Below, piece by piece: positions 24,965-34,615 of a stretch of DNA of 64,000 bases (position 1 is its first letter; each line of letters opens with the position of its first letter). The notes below the pieces were generated by a model. It made no database searches. It was not told the origin of the DNA and saw only the letters and a list, made by a program, of their open reading frames with translations. This DNA comes from Roseibium aggregatum (GTDB taxonomy: Bacteria > Pseudomonadota > Alphaproteobacteria > Rhizobiales > Stappiaceae), in assembly GCF_014692675.1 (NCBI RefSeq), contig NZ_JABFCZ010000026.1:17402-81401 (forward strand), read 5' to 3'. A program made the position numbers and the translations under genes.

Positions 24965-25780
24965 ATGACGACGATTGGCAATCGCTTCGGCGTGAACACC
25001 TATTCCTACACGCAGACCATGACGGCAGGCGCATGCCTGCGCCATCTGGCGGACGAAGGCGTGGAGGAAATCGAGCTGATGCTGTTTCCCGGACATATCT
25101 GGCCGGGCGACAGTCCCGATGCGGTCATGGACGCCCGCAAGGCGCTTGCCGATGGTGGTTTGAAGCTCACCAGCATCAACACCCCGAACATCGACCTGAA
25201 CATTGCCGCGGCCGCGGAAGAAATGCGGCGCGCGAGCCTTGAGCTCAACAGCGCGTTTCTGCATCTCGGCTCGGACCTTGGCGCCAAAGCCATGATCCTC
25301 GGCCCGGGCAAGCCCAATCCGCTGTTTCCGCTGCCGAGCGCTGTTCTGGAAGGCTATTTCTTCCAGGCCCTCGATACGCTTCTGCCCCTGGCGGCACGTC
25401 TTGATATCGAAATCTGGATAGAGAACATGCCCTTCGCCTTCCTGCCGGATGCGGAGAGCCTGATGGCGTCGCTTGCGCGCTACGGCGAGGCGGATCTGAA
25501 GATCTGCTACGACGTCGCCAACGGCCATTTCATCGGAGAAGAACCGGTCGAGGGACTGAAGACGGTCGCCTCCCGCCTTGCCCTCGTCCATCTGTCGGAT
25601 ACCACCCGCCAGACGTTCCGCCACGATGCGGTCGGCGAAGGCGATCTCGATTTCGAGGTCCTGCCGGATGCAATTGCCGCCGTCGGCCATGAGGAACGCC
25701 CCGTTCTGGAAATCATTTCCAGATCCCCCGAACGGGACTTCCCCCGATCCGTCGCCGCCCTGAAAAACTACGGCTTCTGA
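24965..25780 (+). CDS. Sugar phosphate isomerase/epimerase-like TIM-barrel protein
   Basis: A 271-residue xylose-isomerase-like TIM barrel. Metal-site motifs are visible: IWIENMP (Glu), ICYDVANGHF (Asp and His), LVHLSDT (His) and PVLEIISR (Glu). Such enzymes isomerise or epimerise sugars, inosose or hydroxypyruvate-like compounds. It is the second gene of the GntR-controlled pair. The substrate is unknown; the neighbouring ThDP and aldehyde dehydrogenase genes make a polyol or cyclitol-like compound possible. Confidence 0.78.
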   Translation: MTTIGNRFGVNTYSYTQTMTAGACLRHLADEGVEEIELMLFPGHIWPGDSPDAVMDARKALADGGLKLTSINTPNIDLNIAAAAEEMRRASLELNSAFLHLGSDLGAKAMILGPGKPNPLFPLPSAVLEGYFFQALDTLLPLAARLDIEIWIENMPFAFLPDAESLMASLARYGEADLKICYDVANGHFIGEEPVEGLKTVASRLALVHLSDTTRQTFRHDAVGEGDLDFEVLPDAIAAVGHEERPVLEIISRSPERDFPRSVAALKNYGF

Positions 25781-25784
25781 AAGA

Positions 25785-25811
25785 AAAAACCCGGCCGCAA
25801 ATGCGGCCGGG
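25785..25811 (-). terminator. Strong Rho-independent terminator
   Basis: Perfect 9-bp stem CCCGGCCGC / GCGGCCGGG with an AAAT loop. On the minus strand it ends in a TTTTTTC tract, serving the SDR gene; the same stem may stop the convergent plus-strand operon. Confidence 0.8.
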
Positions 25812-25851
25812 CAAGGAGGGAAAAAGCTGCTTTCCCACTAAGATGCAGGCT

Positions 25852-26574
25852 TCAGATCATCCCGCCGTTCGGCTGGACAATCTGGCCAAGCACCCAGGAC
25901 GCCTTGTCGGAGGCAAGGAACGCCACGACCTCGGCGATTTCCTCCGGCTGGCCGACCCGGTTCAGCGGGCTCATGGCGGCCGACCGCTTCAACGCTTCTT
26001 CGTTCTTGCCGGCGCGGAAGAGATCCGTATCGACCGGACCCGGCGCCACGCCGTTGACCCGCACGCCGCGGCCCGCCAGTTCCTTCGACATGGACCGGAT
26101 CAGACACTCCACCGCCGCCTTGGTGGCGCTGTAGGGGCCGACGCCCGGCACCGCGTTGCGGACAAGCGAGGTGGTGGTGGCAATGATCGTGCCGTTGTCA
26201 GCCACCTGACGGGCCGCTTCGGCGAGAATGTTGAAGGCGCCAACGATATTGACTTCGACCAGCTTGCGGAAATTGTCCGGATCGAACTGGGCCATGGGCC
26301 CGGGGGGCACATTGATGCCGGCATTGGCCAGCACGCAGCTCGGCGCGCCGCCGAAGTCCTTCGCCACATCGGCAAACACCTTCGCGACCTCTTCCGGCTT
26401 GGTGATGTCGACCTTGTAGCCCTGGACCCGGGTGCCTGCAGCAGCGGTCACCGCATCCGGCTCAGAGCTCACATAGGTATAGGCGACGTCGAACCCGTCT
26501 TCGTTCAGTTTCTTCACGCAGGCCGCGCCAATGCCCCGCGACCCGCCGAAGACGATGGCGATTTTCTTGCTCAT
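25852..26574 (-). CDS. Short-chain dehydrogenase/reductase
   Basis: A 240-residue classical SDR: cofactor motif GGSRGIGAA (residues about 9-17), NAG in VLANAGINVP, and the catalytic YSATK. An Ala-Gly-Gly-rich C terminus ends in QPNGGMI, as in 3-oxoacyl-ACP-reductase-like members. The start at 26574 follows AAGGAAA. It is the last gene downstream of the aldehyde dehydrogenase and Liv importer genes and probably acts in the same catabolic route. Confidence 0.82.
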   Translation of the reverse strand: MSKKIAIVFGGSRGIGAACVKKLNEDGFDVAYTYVSSEPDAVTAAAGTRVQGYKVDITKPEEVAKVFADVAKDFGGAPSCVLANAGINVPPGPMAQFDPDNFRKLVEVNIVGAFNILAEAARQVADNGTIIATTTSLVRNAVPGVGPYSATKAAVECLIRSMSKELAGRGVRVNGVAPGPVDTDLFRAGKNEEALKRSAAMSPLNRVGQPEEIAEVVAFLASDKASWVLGQIVQPNGGMI

Positions 26575-26635
26575 GACTGTTTCCTTGTTGTGGCCGGCAG
26601 GCCGCACCTGCCGGCAATCCGATTGAGTGTGAGGT

Positions 26636-28093
26636 TCAAGTTAGTGAAATCGTGATGATGCGCTCTTCCGTCATCTCGTGAACCGCATAATACGGCCCTT
26701 CCCGACCGAACCCGCTGTCCTTGGAGCCGCCGTAAGGCATCATGTCCACGCGTGAACTGGAGGTCTCGTTGATGTGGACGCCACCGACCTCGAGTTTCAG
26801 TGCGGTAGTGAACGCATCCTTGATCCGGTTGGTGAAAATGCCCGACGCCAGACCGAACGGTGTCGAATTGACCCGGTCGATCGCCTCGTCCAGCGTATCG
26901 AACGGCACCAGGCAGACGACCGGACCGAAGATTTCGCAGGCGCCGACATTCATCGAGGCATCGATATCGGTCAGAAGCGTCGGCGCCAAGACTGCACCTT
27001 CGCGCGTTCCGCCGGCAAGTATCCGCGCCCCCTTGGCGACGGCTTCGGCAATCCAGCTTTCGATCCGGATCGCTTCCTTTTCGGAAATCAACGGCCCGAC
27101 GAACGTATCCGGGTTTTCCGGATCGCCGTAGGACAGGGCCTTGACCTTCGCCGTCAACCGGTCCTGGACATCCGCCATGACCTTCCGGTCGACCATAAGG
27201 ATCTGGACGGAGGTGCACACCTGCCCCGCCTTGCGGTAACCCGCATTGACGACCTTGGTGAGGGCCGTATCCAGGTCCGCGTCGTCGCACACCAGCGTGA
27301 AGGCAATCGAGCCGAGTTCCATCTGCGTCCGCCGCAGGCCGGCCGCCTTCTGAATGCTCCGGCCGACCTCCGTGCTGCCGGTGAAGGCGAAAAACCGCAC
27401 CCGGTCATCCCCAAGCAGCGCTTCGGCGATCCTGCCCCTGCCCTGAACCAGAGACAGGAAGCCTTTCGGCATGCCGGCTTCGACCAGAACCTCGACCAGT
27501 TTCATCGCCGTGAGAGGCGTGTTGCTGGACGGCTTCAGAATGACCGAATTGCCTGCGGCGAAGGCCGGCGCGATCTTGTGGGTCACGGTATTGAGCGGTG
27601 CATTGAACGGCGTGATCGCGGCAACCACCCCCAGCGGCACCCGGACCGTGAACGCCAGCCGACCGGCCTGGTTCGGCGCGCCTTCCAGCGGAATGACGTC
27701 CCCGGCAAGCCGCCGGGCTTCTTCCGCCGAAAGCCGAAGGGTCTGGATGCAGCGATTGACCTCGCCGCCCGCGTCCGCCGCGGTAAAGCCCGCTTCCTGC
27801 TGCATGATGCGGATGAAGCTGTCCCGGCGTTCGGCGATCAGCACCGCAGCCTTGTCGAGGATCACGCCGCGCTCGTAAGCGACCGGAGCGCCAGCCCTGA
27901 AAGCCGCGTGAGCGCTGTCGATCACCTTGACGATCTGTTCATCGCTCGGCGACGAAATGCTGGCCATGGGTTGAAGCGTGTATTTGTTCAGGAGCGTGAA
28001 CGGCTCCCCTTCGCCCGGTTCCCAGTTGCCGTCGATATAGAGCGGAAAAGTCTCCGACTGACCCAACTCAAAACTGTCTCGCATATCATTCAT
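26636..28093 (-). CDS. NAD(P)-dependent aldehyde dehydrogenase
   Basis: A 485-residue aldehyde dehydrogenase. The catalytic Cys lies in AGQVCTSV (about residue 292) and the general-base Glu in MELGSIAF (about residue 260), where the common ELGG reads ELGS. Cofactor motifs FTGSTEVGR and PFNAPLN are present. The ELGS form is, as I recall, seen in subgroups acting on small phospho-, sulfo- or lactaldehydes, but the substrate is not shown here. It lies between the Liv fusion gene and the SDR gene. Confidence 0.87.
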   Translation of the reverse strand: MNDMRDSFELGQSETFPLYIDGNWEPGEGEPFTLLNKYTLQPMASISSPSDEQIVKVIDSAHAAFRAGAPVAYERGVILDKAAVLIAERRDSFIRIMQQEAGFTAADAGGEVNRCIQTLRLSAEEARRLAGDVIPLEGAPNQAGRLAFTVRVPLGVVAAITPFNAPLNTVTHKIAPAFAAGNSVILKPSSNTPLTAMKLVEVLVEAGMPKGFLSLVQGRGRIAEALLGDDRVRFFAFTGSTEVGRSIQKAAGLRRTQMELGSIAFTLVCDDADLDTALTKVVNAGYRKAGQVCTSVQILMVDRKVMADVQDRLTAKVKALSYGDPENPDTFVGPLISEKEAIRIESWIAEAVAKGARILAGGTREGAVLAPTLLTDIDASMNVGACEIFGPVVCLVPFDTLDEAIDRVNSTPFGLASGIFTNRIKDAFTTALKLEVGGVHINETSSSRVDMMPYGGSKDSGFGREGPYYAVHEMTEERIITISLT

Positions 28094-28114
28094 GATGGAT
28101 CCTTTCCTGCCGGG

Positions 28115-30649
28115 TCAAAGCCAGAGGATTTCTTTTCTGTAGTCGATGTCGGTCAAAAGGGCCTCAGCCGGGCCTTCGTGGAACACCGCGCCGCGTTCGA
28201 GCGCGAAGACCCGGTCGGACAGAGCCAGAACGAGATCCAGATTGTGCTCCACGATCAGGATCGGCAGCTCCTGCCGCAACTTGTCGAAGACGGTGAAGAG
28301 TTCCTCCACGATCGCCGGCGCCAGCCCTTCGAAGGGTTCGTCCAGGAGCAGGAGCTTCACATTGCCCGAAAGCGCCCGGGCTACCGCCAGCATCTGCTGT
28401 TCGCCGCCGGACAGGAAGTCGGCCGGCGTGTGATAGCGTTCCTTCAGGCGCGGGAACATGTCGAGGATCTTCTCCTCGCTCCACACGACCGCGCCGTCTC
28501 CATCCGTCGCACGCGCCAGACGGCCGAGCGCGAGGTTGTCGCCGACGCTCATGCCGGAGAAGATGCCCCTGCCTTGCGGAACATAGCCGACACCGGCGCG
28601 CGCGATATCCGGCGCGGACAGGCCGACCAGTTCCTGGCCGTCGAAGCGGATGCTGCCGGTTTTCGGCGGCACGAGGCCTGCGAGGCTCTTCAGCAGCGTG
28701 GACTTGCCGGCCCCGTTCCGGCCGAGCAGCGCCACGATCTCCCCTTTGCGGATATTCAGGGTCGCGTCGTTGAGAATATGGCTCTTGCCGTAGAAGGTGT
28801 TGATGCCGTCGATCTTCAGCAGAGGTTCTGCCGCCGTGTCCTGGCCACCCATTCGGCCGGTGACCGGCGGCGTGCCGGTGCCGGTGTAGATTTCCTGCAC
28901 CTGCTTGTCGGCACGTACCGCTTCCGGATCGCCGGTCATCAGGACTTCGCCCTGGTTCATGACCGTGACTTCGTGGGAGAGAGACAACACCCGGTCCAGA
29001 TCGTGCTCGACAATGAGGACCGGAATGTTTTCCGCCATCCGCCGGACCAGGCTGGAAACGCGCTCGCGTTCGGCCGCAGCCAGGCCGGCCAGCGGCTCGT
29101 CCAGCAGCAGGATCTGCGGCTTGGACGCCAGCGCGATTCCGAGATCGACCAGACGCTGACCGCCGTAGGACAGGTCGCCGCCGTTGATATCCTCGATCCC
29201 TTCCAGTCCGAGGAACTTCGTCAGCTCTTCCGTATGCTCATGCACATCGTTGTAGCTATCGATATCCCGCCAGAAATTGTACCGGCACGGATGCTTGGCC
29301 TGGACGGAAAGGCGCAGGTTCTCGTAGATCGACACCCCTTCGAAGAGATTGGTGATCTGGAACGACCGGGCCAGCCCCTTTTCCGCAATCCGGTTGGCCG
29401 GCAGCCCTTCGATGCGGTCGCCATTGAGCCTGACCGCACCCCCGTCGGGCGGGAACATGCCGGAGATCAGGTTGAAGGTGGTGGTCTTGCCGGCCCCGTT
29501 CGGTCCGATCAGGGCATGGATCTGGCCGCTGTCGACCGCCAGGGACACGTGATTGACCGCCTTGTACCCGCCGAAGCTCTTGTCGATGTTTTCCACCTGA
29601 AGCACCGGACCGGAGCGAGGCTTCGGCCGCAGGAACCCGGGCAGCGGGAGGCCGTCATAGATCTTCCGCCGGCTCATCGCCGCCGTTTCCTCCGGCGCCG
29701 GCCGCAGCTTGTTGCGGATCTGGCCCCAGATACCGGCGATACCGCCCGGCGAGTAGAGCACGAAGGCGACGAAGATCAGCCCGAACCAGAGCAGCCAGTT
29801 GCCCGTCCAGATGGAGAACATCTCGCGGAACAGGATGTAGAACATCACCCCGATCGCCGGACCGAGGATATTGTTCATGCCGCCGATGACGACCATAGCC
29901 AGCAATTCGCCGGAAAACGCGACCGATGTGGTCTCCGCCGACACCAGATAGTGCTCGAAGCCCGACAGCGCCCCGGCAAGACCGGTGATGACGGCGGAAA
30001 GAATGAACGAAATCAGCTTGTAGCGCTGGATGTCATAGCCCTGGAACGCCGCACGTTGCTGATTTTCGCGGATTGCGACCAGCACATGGCCGAACGGCGA
30101 ACGCAGCAGGCGGATCATGGCAAAGAGCACCAGGGCCGCCACAACGGCAACGAACCCGTAGTAGCTGATGCTGTCATCGAGATCGATCGGTCCGATCGTC
30201 CCCCGCGCCAGATTGCCCAGACCGTCCTCGCCGCCGGTCACTTCAGTCCAGCGGAAGGCGATTGTGTAGCTGAGCGCAACCAGCGCCAGGGTCAGAAGGG
30301 CGAAATAAACGCCCCTACGCCGCAGGATCAGAATGCCGATCACCAGCGCCATCGCCGCGACGAAGGCCATCGAAAGAAGGATCGGCAGAATGATCTGGTC
30401 GGCGAATAGATTACGCTGGGCGAGAGCGGCGGCGTAGGCACCCATGCCGAACCACATCGAATGGCCGAAGGAATGCAGGCCCGTATAGCCGACCAGCAGA
30501 TTGAGGCCGATGGCGGCAATCGCGAGGATCACCACGACGGACGCCGTGTTCACCGTGAGACCGATCAGCGGCATCAGCAGCGGCAGGACCACCATCACGG
30601 CCACGGCGATCCAAAGCGGCCGGTATTTTTGCAGAAGTGTCGTTTTCAT
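28115..30649 (-). CDS. Fused LivM-LivG-LivF: permease plus two ATPases of a branched-chain amino acid-type importer
   Basis: One open frame of 844 residues. Residues about 1-320 are a LivM permease (GLNLLVGYTGLHSFGHSMWF). After a linker, residues about 350-590 are a LivG ATPase (Walker A GPNGAGKTTT, signature LSYGGQRLVDLGIALA). Residues about 605-844 are a LivF ATPase (Walker A GRNGAGKST, signature LSGGEQQMLAVARAL). These are normally separate proteins. The ATG overlaps the LivH stop (TAATG). The substrate is uncertain; Liv systems also carry amides, urea and aromatics. Confidence 0.93.
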   Translation of the reverse strand: MKTTLLQKYRPLWIAVAVMVVLPLLMPLIGLTVNTASVVVILAIAAIGLNLLVGYTGLHSFGHSMWFGMGAYAAALAQRNLFADQIILPILLSMAFVAAMALVIGILILRRRGVYFALLTLALVALSYTIAFRWTEVTGGEDGLGNLARGTIGPIDLDDSISYYGFVAVVAALVLFAMIRLLRSPFGHVLVAIRENQQRAAFQGYDIQRYKLISFILSAVITGLAGALSGFEHYLVSAETTSVAFSGELLAMVVIGGMNNILGPAIGVMFYILFREMFSIWTGNWLLWFGLIFVAFVLYSPGGIAGIWGQIRNKLRPAPEETAAMSRRKIYDGLPLPGFLRPKPRSGPVLQVENIDKSFGGYKAVNHVSLAVDSGQIHALIGPNGAGKTTTFNLISGMFPPDGGAVRLNGDRIEGLPANRIAEKGLARSFQITNLFEGVSIYENLRLSVQAKHPCRYNFWRDIDSYNDVHEHTEELTKFLGLEGIEDINGGDLSYGGQRLVDLGIALASKPQILLLDEPLAGLAAAERERVSSLVRRMAENIPVLIVEHDLDRVLSLSHEVTVMNQGEVLMTGDPEAVRADKQVQEIYTGTGTPPVTGRMGGQDTAAEPLLKIDGINTFYGKSHILNDATLNIRKGEIVALLGRNGAGKSTLLKSLAGLVPPKTGSIRFDGQELVGLSAPDIARAGVGYVPQGRGIFSGMSVGDNLALGRLARATDGDGAVVWSEEKILDMFPRLKERYHTPADFLSGGEQQMLAVARALSGNVKLLLLDEPFEGLAPAIVEELFTVFDKLRQELPILIVEHNLDLVLALSDRVFALERGAVFHEGPAEALLTDIDYRKEILWL

Positions 30650-31524
30650 TATTCGAATTTCTCGATCCGCTCACCCAGAAGCCCGCGCGGACGGAACATG
30701 AGCACCAGGAACATGAGGACGTAGATGGAAGCGGCACCTGCCGCCGGATAGAAATAGATGGTCACCCCGCGGACAACGCCGACGAGAAGGGCTGCGAGGA
30801 TCACGCCCCAGAAGCTGCCGAGCCCGCCGATGATGACGACGACGAAGGCGACCGTGATGATTTCCGCGCCCATGGCGGGATGAACGATGGTGATAGGGGC
30901 AAACAGGGCGCCGCCAAGGGCCGCAATCCCGACACCGAGCACAATGACCGTGGTCATGTAGGGCTGCAGCCTGATGCCAAGTGCCGCGACCATGTCGGGC
31001 TGCTGGATGCCGGCGCGCACCACACGGCCGAAGGAGGTCTTGTTCAAGAGCAGCCAGATGCCGGTCAGGACGACAATCACGACGCCGAGAAGGAACAGCC
31101 GGTACTTGGAAAACAGGAAGTCGCCGATGAACACCGGACCTTTCAGCGCCTGCGGCAGGGAAACCGGGATCGGGGCAGCCCCCCAGATAATCCGGATCAG
31201 CTGTTCGCCCACCATGGCAAGGCCGAAGGTGACGAGCAGACTGAGAATGGGATCCGCCCGGTAGAACCTGCGCAGGATGAACCGCTCGAACAGAATTCCG
31301 AGCAAACCGACAATCACGGGCGACAGGACCGCCCCGCCGGCGAAGCCGAAAACCCTGGCGATCTCGATCGAGATATAGGCACCGATCGCGTAGAAGGCGC
31401 CATGTGACAGGTTCACGATGCCGCCCACGCTGAAAATCAGCGACAGGCCAAGGGCGATAAGCAGGTAATAGCCTCCGAGAACGAGACCATTCACCACCTG
31501 CTCCATCAGGAAGACGAACTGCAT
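30649..31524 (-). CDS. LivH-type permease
   Basis: A 291-residue inner-membrane protein with about eight helices. LIFSVGGIVNLSHGAFYAIG is the LivH signature, and the QPDMVAALGI loop is the ATPase contact region. It pairs with the LivM domain of the fusion protein. The start at 31524 opens a hydrophobic N terminus; the upstream 14 codons are not conserved-like. Confidence 0.87.
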   Translation of the reverse strand: MQFVFLMEQVVNGLVLGGYYLLIALGLSLIFSVGGIVNLSHGAFYAIGAYISIEIARVFGFAGGAVLSPVIVGLLGILFERFILRRFYRADPILSLLVTFGLAMVGEQLIRIIWGAAPIPVSLPQALKGPVFIGDFLFSKYRLFLLGVVIVVLTGIWLLLNKTSFGRVVRAGIQQPDMVAALGIRLQPYMTTVIVLGVGIAALGGALFAPITIVHPAMGAEIITVAFVVVIIGGLGSFWGVILAALLVGVVRGVTIYFYPAAGAASIYVLMFLVLMFRPRGLLGERIEKFE

Positions 31525-31668
31525 GTCAATTTCCGAAACATGGGCACGGCGTTCTGAGCGTCGCACTGCCCCGACCGTTCCACTGCGAGGGCCCCTGCCC
31601 TCGCAGTCCGGATGTCGGAGGGGTTTCGACTAGCGGGACCCGTGAGATCCGCCGCGCAACTTTCCTAA

Positions 31669-31694
31669 GGACGGGCGTCGAACGACGCCCGTCC
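31669..31694. terminator. Perfect hairpin after the Liv binding-protein gene
   Basis: A perfect 12-bp stem GGACGGGCGTCG / CGACGCCCGTCC with a 2-nt loop, between the binding-protein gene and LivH. There is no U tract, so it is more likely an mRNA-stabilising or attenuating element than a full terminator. Confidence 0.6.
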
Positions 31695-31723
31695 CGATTC
31701 AGGTCTTCAGATCGTGAAGCGGA

Positions 31724-32989
31724 TCAGAGCTTGCATCCGTTCTGTTCGACCGTCGGGAAGATCGATTCCAGCGGCTCATCGGGCCCCGGAACCGGATCAC
31801 CGAGAACGATCATGTCGTGCTCGTTTTCCGCTTTCTCGTCGACGGTAAAGGCAAAGGCTTCCTGGATCAGCTGGTGATCGCCAGCGCGGAAGTAGCCGTC
31901 CCGGTTCTTCAGAAGATCGAACTTCTGACCGGATTCCAGATACTCGATCAGGTCCGGCGTGCCGACGGACTGGGTATCGCCCATCGCCTTGGCCATGATC
32001 CTCATCGCCACGAAGGAAATCCAGGAATGGTTTTCCGGCAGCTTGCCATAGGCTTCCTTGAACGCGGACACATAGGCCTGCGACCCTTCGGTCTGCAGCG
32101 TATCGTACCACGGGGTCGGCCATGTGCCGCTCAGGTTGCCGATGCCGGCCGCCCAGGCGTCGGCGGTGTTCAGGTTGAAGCCGACCGTCGGGAACGGCAG
32201 ACCGTATTCGGCATACTGCTTGACGAAATTGGTCACCTGGTTGCCGGCGAGGTTCAGGCAGACCACGTCGGGCTGGGCCTGGCGGATCTTCAAGAGGTAG
32301 GGGCTGAAGTCCGTCACGTCGGTTGCCACCAGATCATCGGAAACCAGAATGCCGCCATTGGCATCGAAGAAGGCCTTCGCCGCCCGCAGCAGATCGTGTC
32401 CGAAGACGTAATCGGCCGTCAGGGTCACGAATTTCTTGCCATCGACCATGCCCTCACGCTTGAGGGCGCCACCGACCGCATTCACCATCACGGTGTTCGG
32501 AATATCGGTGCAGAACATGTACTTGGAGCAGCTGTTGCCACGCAGGGTGTCGGAGCGCGGTCCGACGGCGATGAACAGTTTCTTGTTGCGCTCTGCGACC
32601 TGGGAAATCGCCCGCGCAGATGCGGAGCTGATTTCACCGATCAGGAAGTCGACATTATCCTGCTCGATCATGCGCTGCGCCTTGGTGGTCGCGACATCCG
32701 GATTGATCGAATCTTCGGAGATCAGTTCAAGCATCTTGCCGTTGACGCCGCCGGCAGCGTTGATCTGGTCGACGGAAAGCTTGATGCCGAGCGTGGCATA
32801 TTCGCCGAGAACGCCCAGGAAGCCGGTTTTCGGGGTCAGGTGACCGACCTTGATGACGTCCTGCGCCCTGAGGATGCCCGGCATCCCGAGAACGGAACCG
32901 GCCGCGATCCCGGCCGCGCCGAGTTTCAATGCCGAGCGGCGGGTCACCAGGCTGCTGCCGGCCCCACCTGAACTGTTGCGATTAGTCAT
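31724..32989 (-). CDS. Periplasmic binding protein of the Liv-type importer
   Basis: A 421-residue type I periplasmic binding protein with a Tat signal (TRRSALKLGAAGIAAGSVLG, then ILRAQ). The mature part begins VIKVGHLTPKTGFLGVLGEY, as in urea, amide and branched-chain amino acid receptors. The start at 32989 has GGGAGGAAA. It is first in the importer and enzyme operon and divergent from the LysR regulator. Confidence 0.88.
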   Translation of the reverse strand: MTNRNSSGGAGSSLVTRRSALKLGAAGIAAGSVLGMPGILRAQDVIKVGHLTPKTGFLGVLGEYATLGIKLSVDQINAAGGVNGKMLELISEDSINPDVATTKAQRMIEQDNVDFLIGEISSASARAISQVAERNKKLFIAVGPRSDTLRGNSCSKYMFCTDIPNTVMVNAVGGALKREGMVDGKKFVTLTADYVFGHDLLRAAKAFFDANGGILVSDDLVATDVTDFSPYLLKIRQAQPDVVCLNLAGNQVTNFVKQYAEYGLPFPTVGFNLNTADAWAAGIGNLSGTWPTPWYDTLQTEGSQAYVSAFKEAYGKLPENHSWISFVAMRIMAKAMGDTQSVGTPDLIEYLESGQKFDLLKNRDGYFRAGDHQLIQEAFAFTVDEKAENEHDMIVLGDPVPGPDEPLESIFPTVEQNGCKL

Positions 32990-33176
32990 GGTATTTCCTC
33001 CCATTGTGCACGATCCACTGAGAAATATTGTTTTTCAGGTTATTCGCGCTGATCTTCGGACCAGCTTGGTCGATGATGGGCGGATTGTAGAAAATCCTTT
33101 TTTTTGGCGGAAATATTAAATAGAGAGACGGGTTATAAGGTGGACTTATGGCTAAAACAGGAGTTAGATCGTCAAC

Positions 33177-34154
33177 ATGTTAGACACGCGCCAACTCCGT
33201 TATTTTGTCCAGATCGTTGAAAGCGGCAGCCTGTCCAAGGCGTCCCGCCAGTTGCTGATCGCCCAGCCGGCGCTCAGCCAGCAGCTTGCAAAGCTGGAGG
33301 ATGAGGTCGGCAAGCCGCTCCTGCACCGCTCGTCGAAGGGAGTCTCGCCGACCGAAAACGGCCTGGCGCTCTATCACCATGCCCGTTTCATGCTGCGTCA
33401 GCTCGACCAGGCGCTGTCGATCGCCCGCAGCGATACCGGAGCCGTCCAGGGCATGGTGTCGGTAGGCCTGCCCGCCACGACCGTCGCGACCATCGGGCTC
33501 AATCTCGTCCGCAAGATCCGGGAACGCTACCCGAGCATTCTGCTCAATGTGGTGGAAGGCATGAGCGGACACATCGGCCATCTGATGCGCCTCGGCCAGC
33601 TCGATCTGGCCGTGCTGTTTTCCAGCGACATCTCCTCCGAGCTGACCGTCGAGCCGCTCCTGATCGAAGAACTCTTCGTCATGATCCCGAAGCACAGCAA
33701 ACTCGTGCCCGCGGGACGGACCTCCATCACCATCGAGGAGGCCTCGCAAATTCCGCTGATTCTGCCGACCGGCTCGCACGGGCTCAGGCAGCGGATCGCG
33801 GCGGAATTCGAGAACCGGGGTCTGTCGACCAACGTGGTCGCGGAAATCGATTCCCTGTCCCTGCTGATGAACTGCGTCTATGACGACATCGGCGCCACCA
33901 TCAAGCCGATGGGCGCCGTCATGCAGGAAGGGGCAAGGGGCCGCCAGTGGCGCTGCCTGCCGATTTCGGATGCCCGGTTTCGGCGCCGCAACTTCCTCTA
34001 TTCCCTTGCCCCCGAACATCTGTCGACGGCCGCAGCGGTCGTCGCGAAGGAGCTGAAGGAAACGACCGAGGAACTGATTGAAAACCGGGAATGGGAAGGC
34101 TTCGAGGACAATTCCGTGCTGCGCACACTGGCGTCTTCAAGCGTCATGATCTGA
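33177..34154 (+). CDS. LysR-family transcription regulator
   Basis: A 325-residue LysR protein: N-terminal helix-turn-helix (LSKASRQLLIAQPALSQQLAKL, residues about 18-39) and a C-terminal effector domain starting near residue 92 (MVSVGLPATTVATIG). It is divergent from the Liv-type operon and probably activates it in response to substrate, as is usual for divergent LysR genes. About 190 bp between the two starts would hold the operator; no clear T-N11-A site could be fixed by eye. Confidence 0.88.
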   Translation: MLDTRQLRYFVQIVESGSLSKASRQLLIAQPALSQQLAKLEDEVGKPLLHRSSKGVSPTENGLALYHHARFMLRQLDQALSIARSDTGAVQGMVSVGLPATTVATIGLNLVRKIRERYPSILLNVVEGMSGHIGHLMRLGQLDLAVLFSSDISSELTVEPLLIEELFVMIPKHSKLVPAGRTSITIEEASQIPLILPTGSHGLRQRIAAEFENRGLSTNVVAEIDSLSLLMNCVYDDIGATIKPMGAVMQEGARGRQWRCLPISDARFRRRNFLYSLAPEHLSTAAAVVAKELKETTEELIENREWEGFEDNSVLRTLASSSVMI

Positions 34155-34171
34155 TACGCACCTGACATGAT

Positions 34172-34198
34172 TTCGGCGCGGAACCCATCCACGCCGAA
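34172..34198. terminator. Weak convergent hairpin
   Basis: TTCGGCG and CGCCGAA form a 7-bp stem with a 13-nt loop between the convergent LysR and cupin genes. No clear U tract. Confidence 0.35.
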
Positions 34199-34225
34199 GC
34201 TCATTTCTAAAAGGCCAACTCCGGC

Positions 34226-34594
34226 CTATTCGTCCTTCAGCGGCGTGGTGACGACGATGAAGGTCAGATCGCCCAGTCCGGAGTTCTGGATCGAATGCCA
34301 GCAGCCCGGCGGAATGAAGATGACGTCGTGCTTGCGCACCACCTTCGTTTCGTCGTCGATCTCCATCAGGCCCTCGCCATCGAGAATGTGATAGACCTGC
34401 TCCTGCACCTTGTGGACATGGCGCTCCACATAGGCCATCGGCTGGTAGGTGGAGATCCGGTAGTCGAGCTGCTGTGATCCCGTGGTATCCGGATGCACCA
34501 GAGCCTTGGACAGCGCACTGCCGAAATGCCCCGGAAACTGCTGCCACGGCTCTTCTGCGATATTGCGGATACATGCCTTGCCTTTGTCGGCCAT
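34226..34594 (-). CDS. Small cupin-domain protein
   Basis: A 122-residue single-domain cupin. The two metal-binding motifs are visible: ERHVHKVQEQVYHILDGEG (motif 1 with His, His, Glu) and FIPPGCWHSIQNSG (motif 2). It probably binds a metal and acts as an isomerase or dioxygenase, or as a sensor. It is last in an operon with the ThDP enzyme and FAD dehydrogenase, starting behind GGGAGAAAA. Confidence 0.82.
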   Translation of the reverse strand: MADKGKACIRNIAEEPWQQFPGHFGSALSKALVHPDTTGSQQLDYRISTYQPMAYVERHVHKVQEQVYHILDGEGLMEIDDETKVVRKHDVIFIPPGCWHSIQNSGLGDLTFIVVTTPLKDE

Positions 34595-34615
34595 TCGTTT
34601 TCTCCCTCAAAATCC

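Noticed and set aside
26774..30409. 1211-residue open frame opposite the aldehyde dehydrogenase and Liv fusion genes
   Set aside because: It is the antisense of two clearly recognised genes; the product is Arg/His/Asp-rich with no family. Long antisense frames are common in GC-rich DNA.
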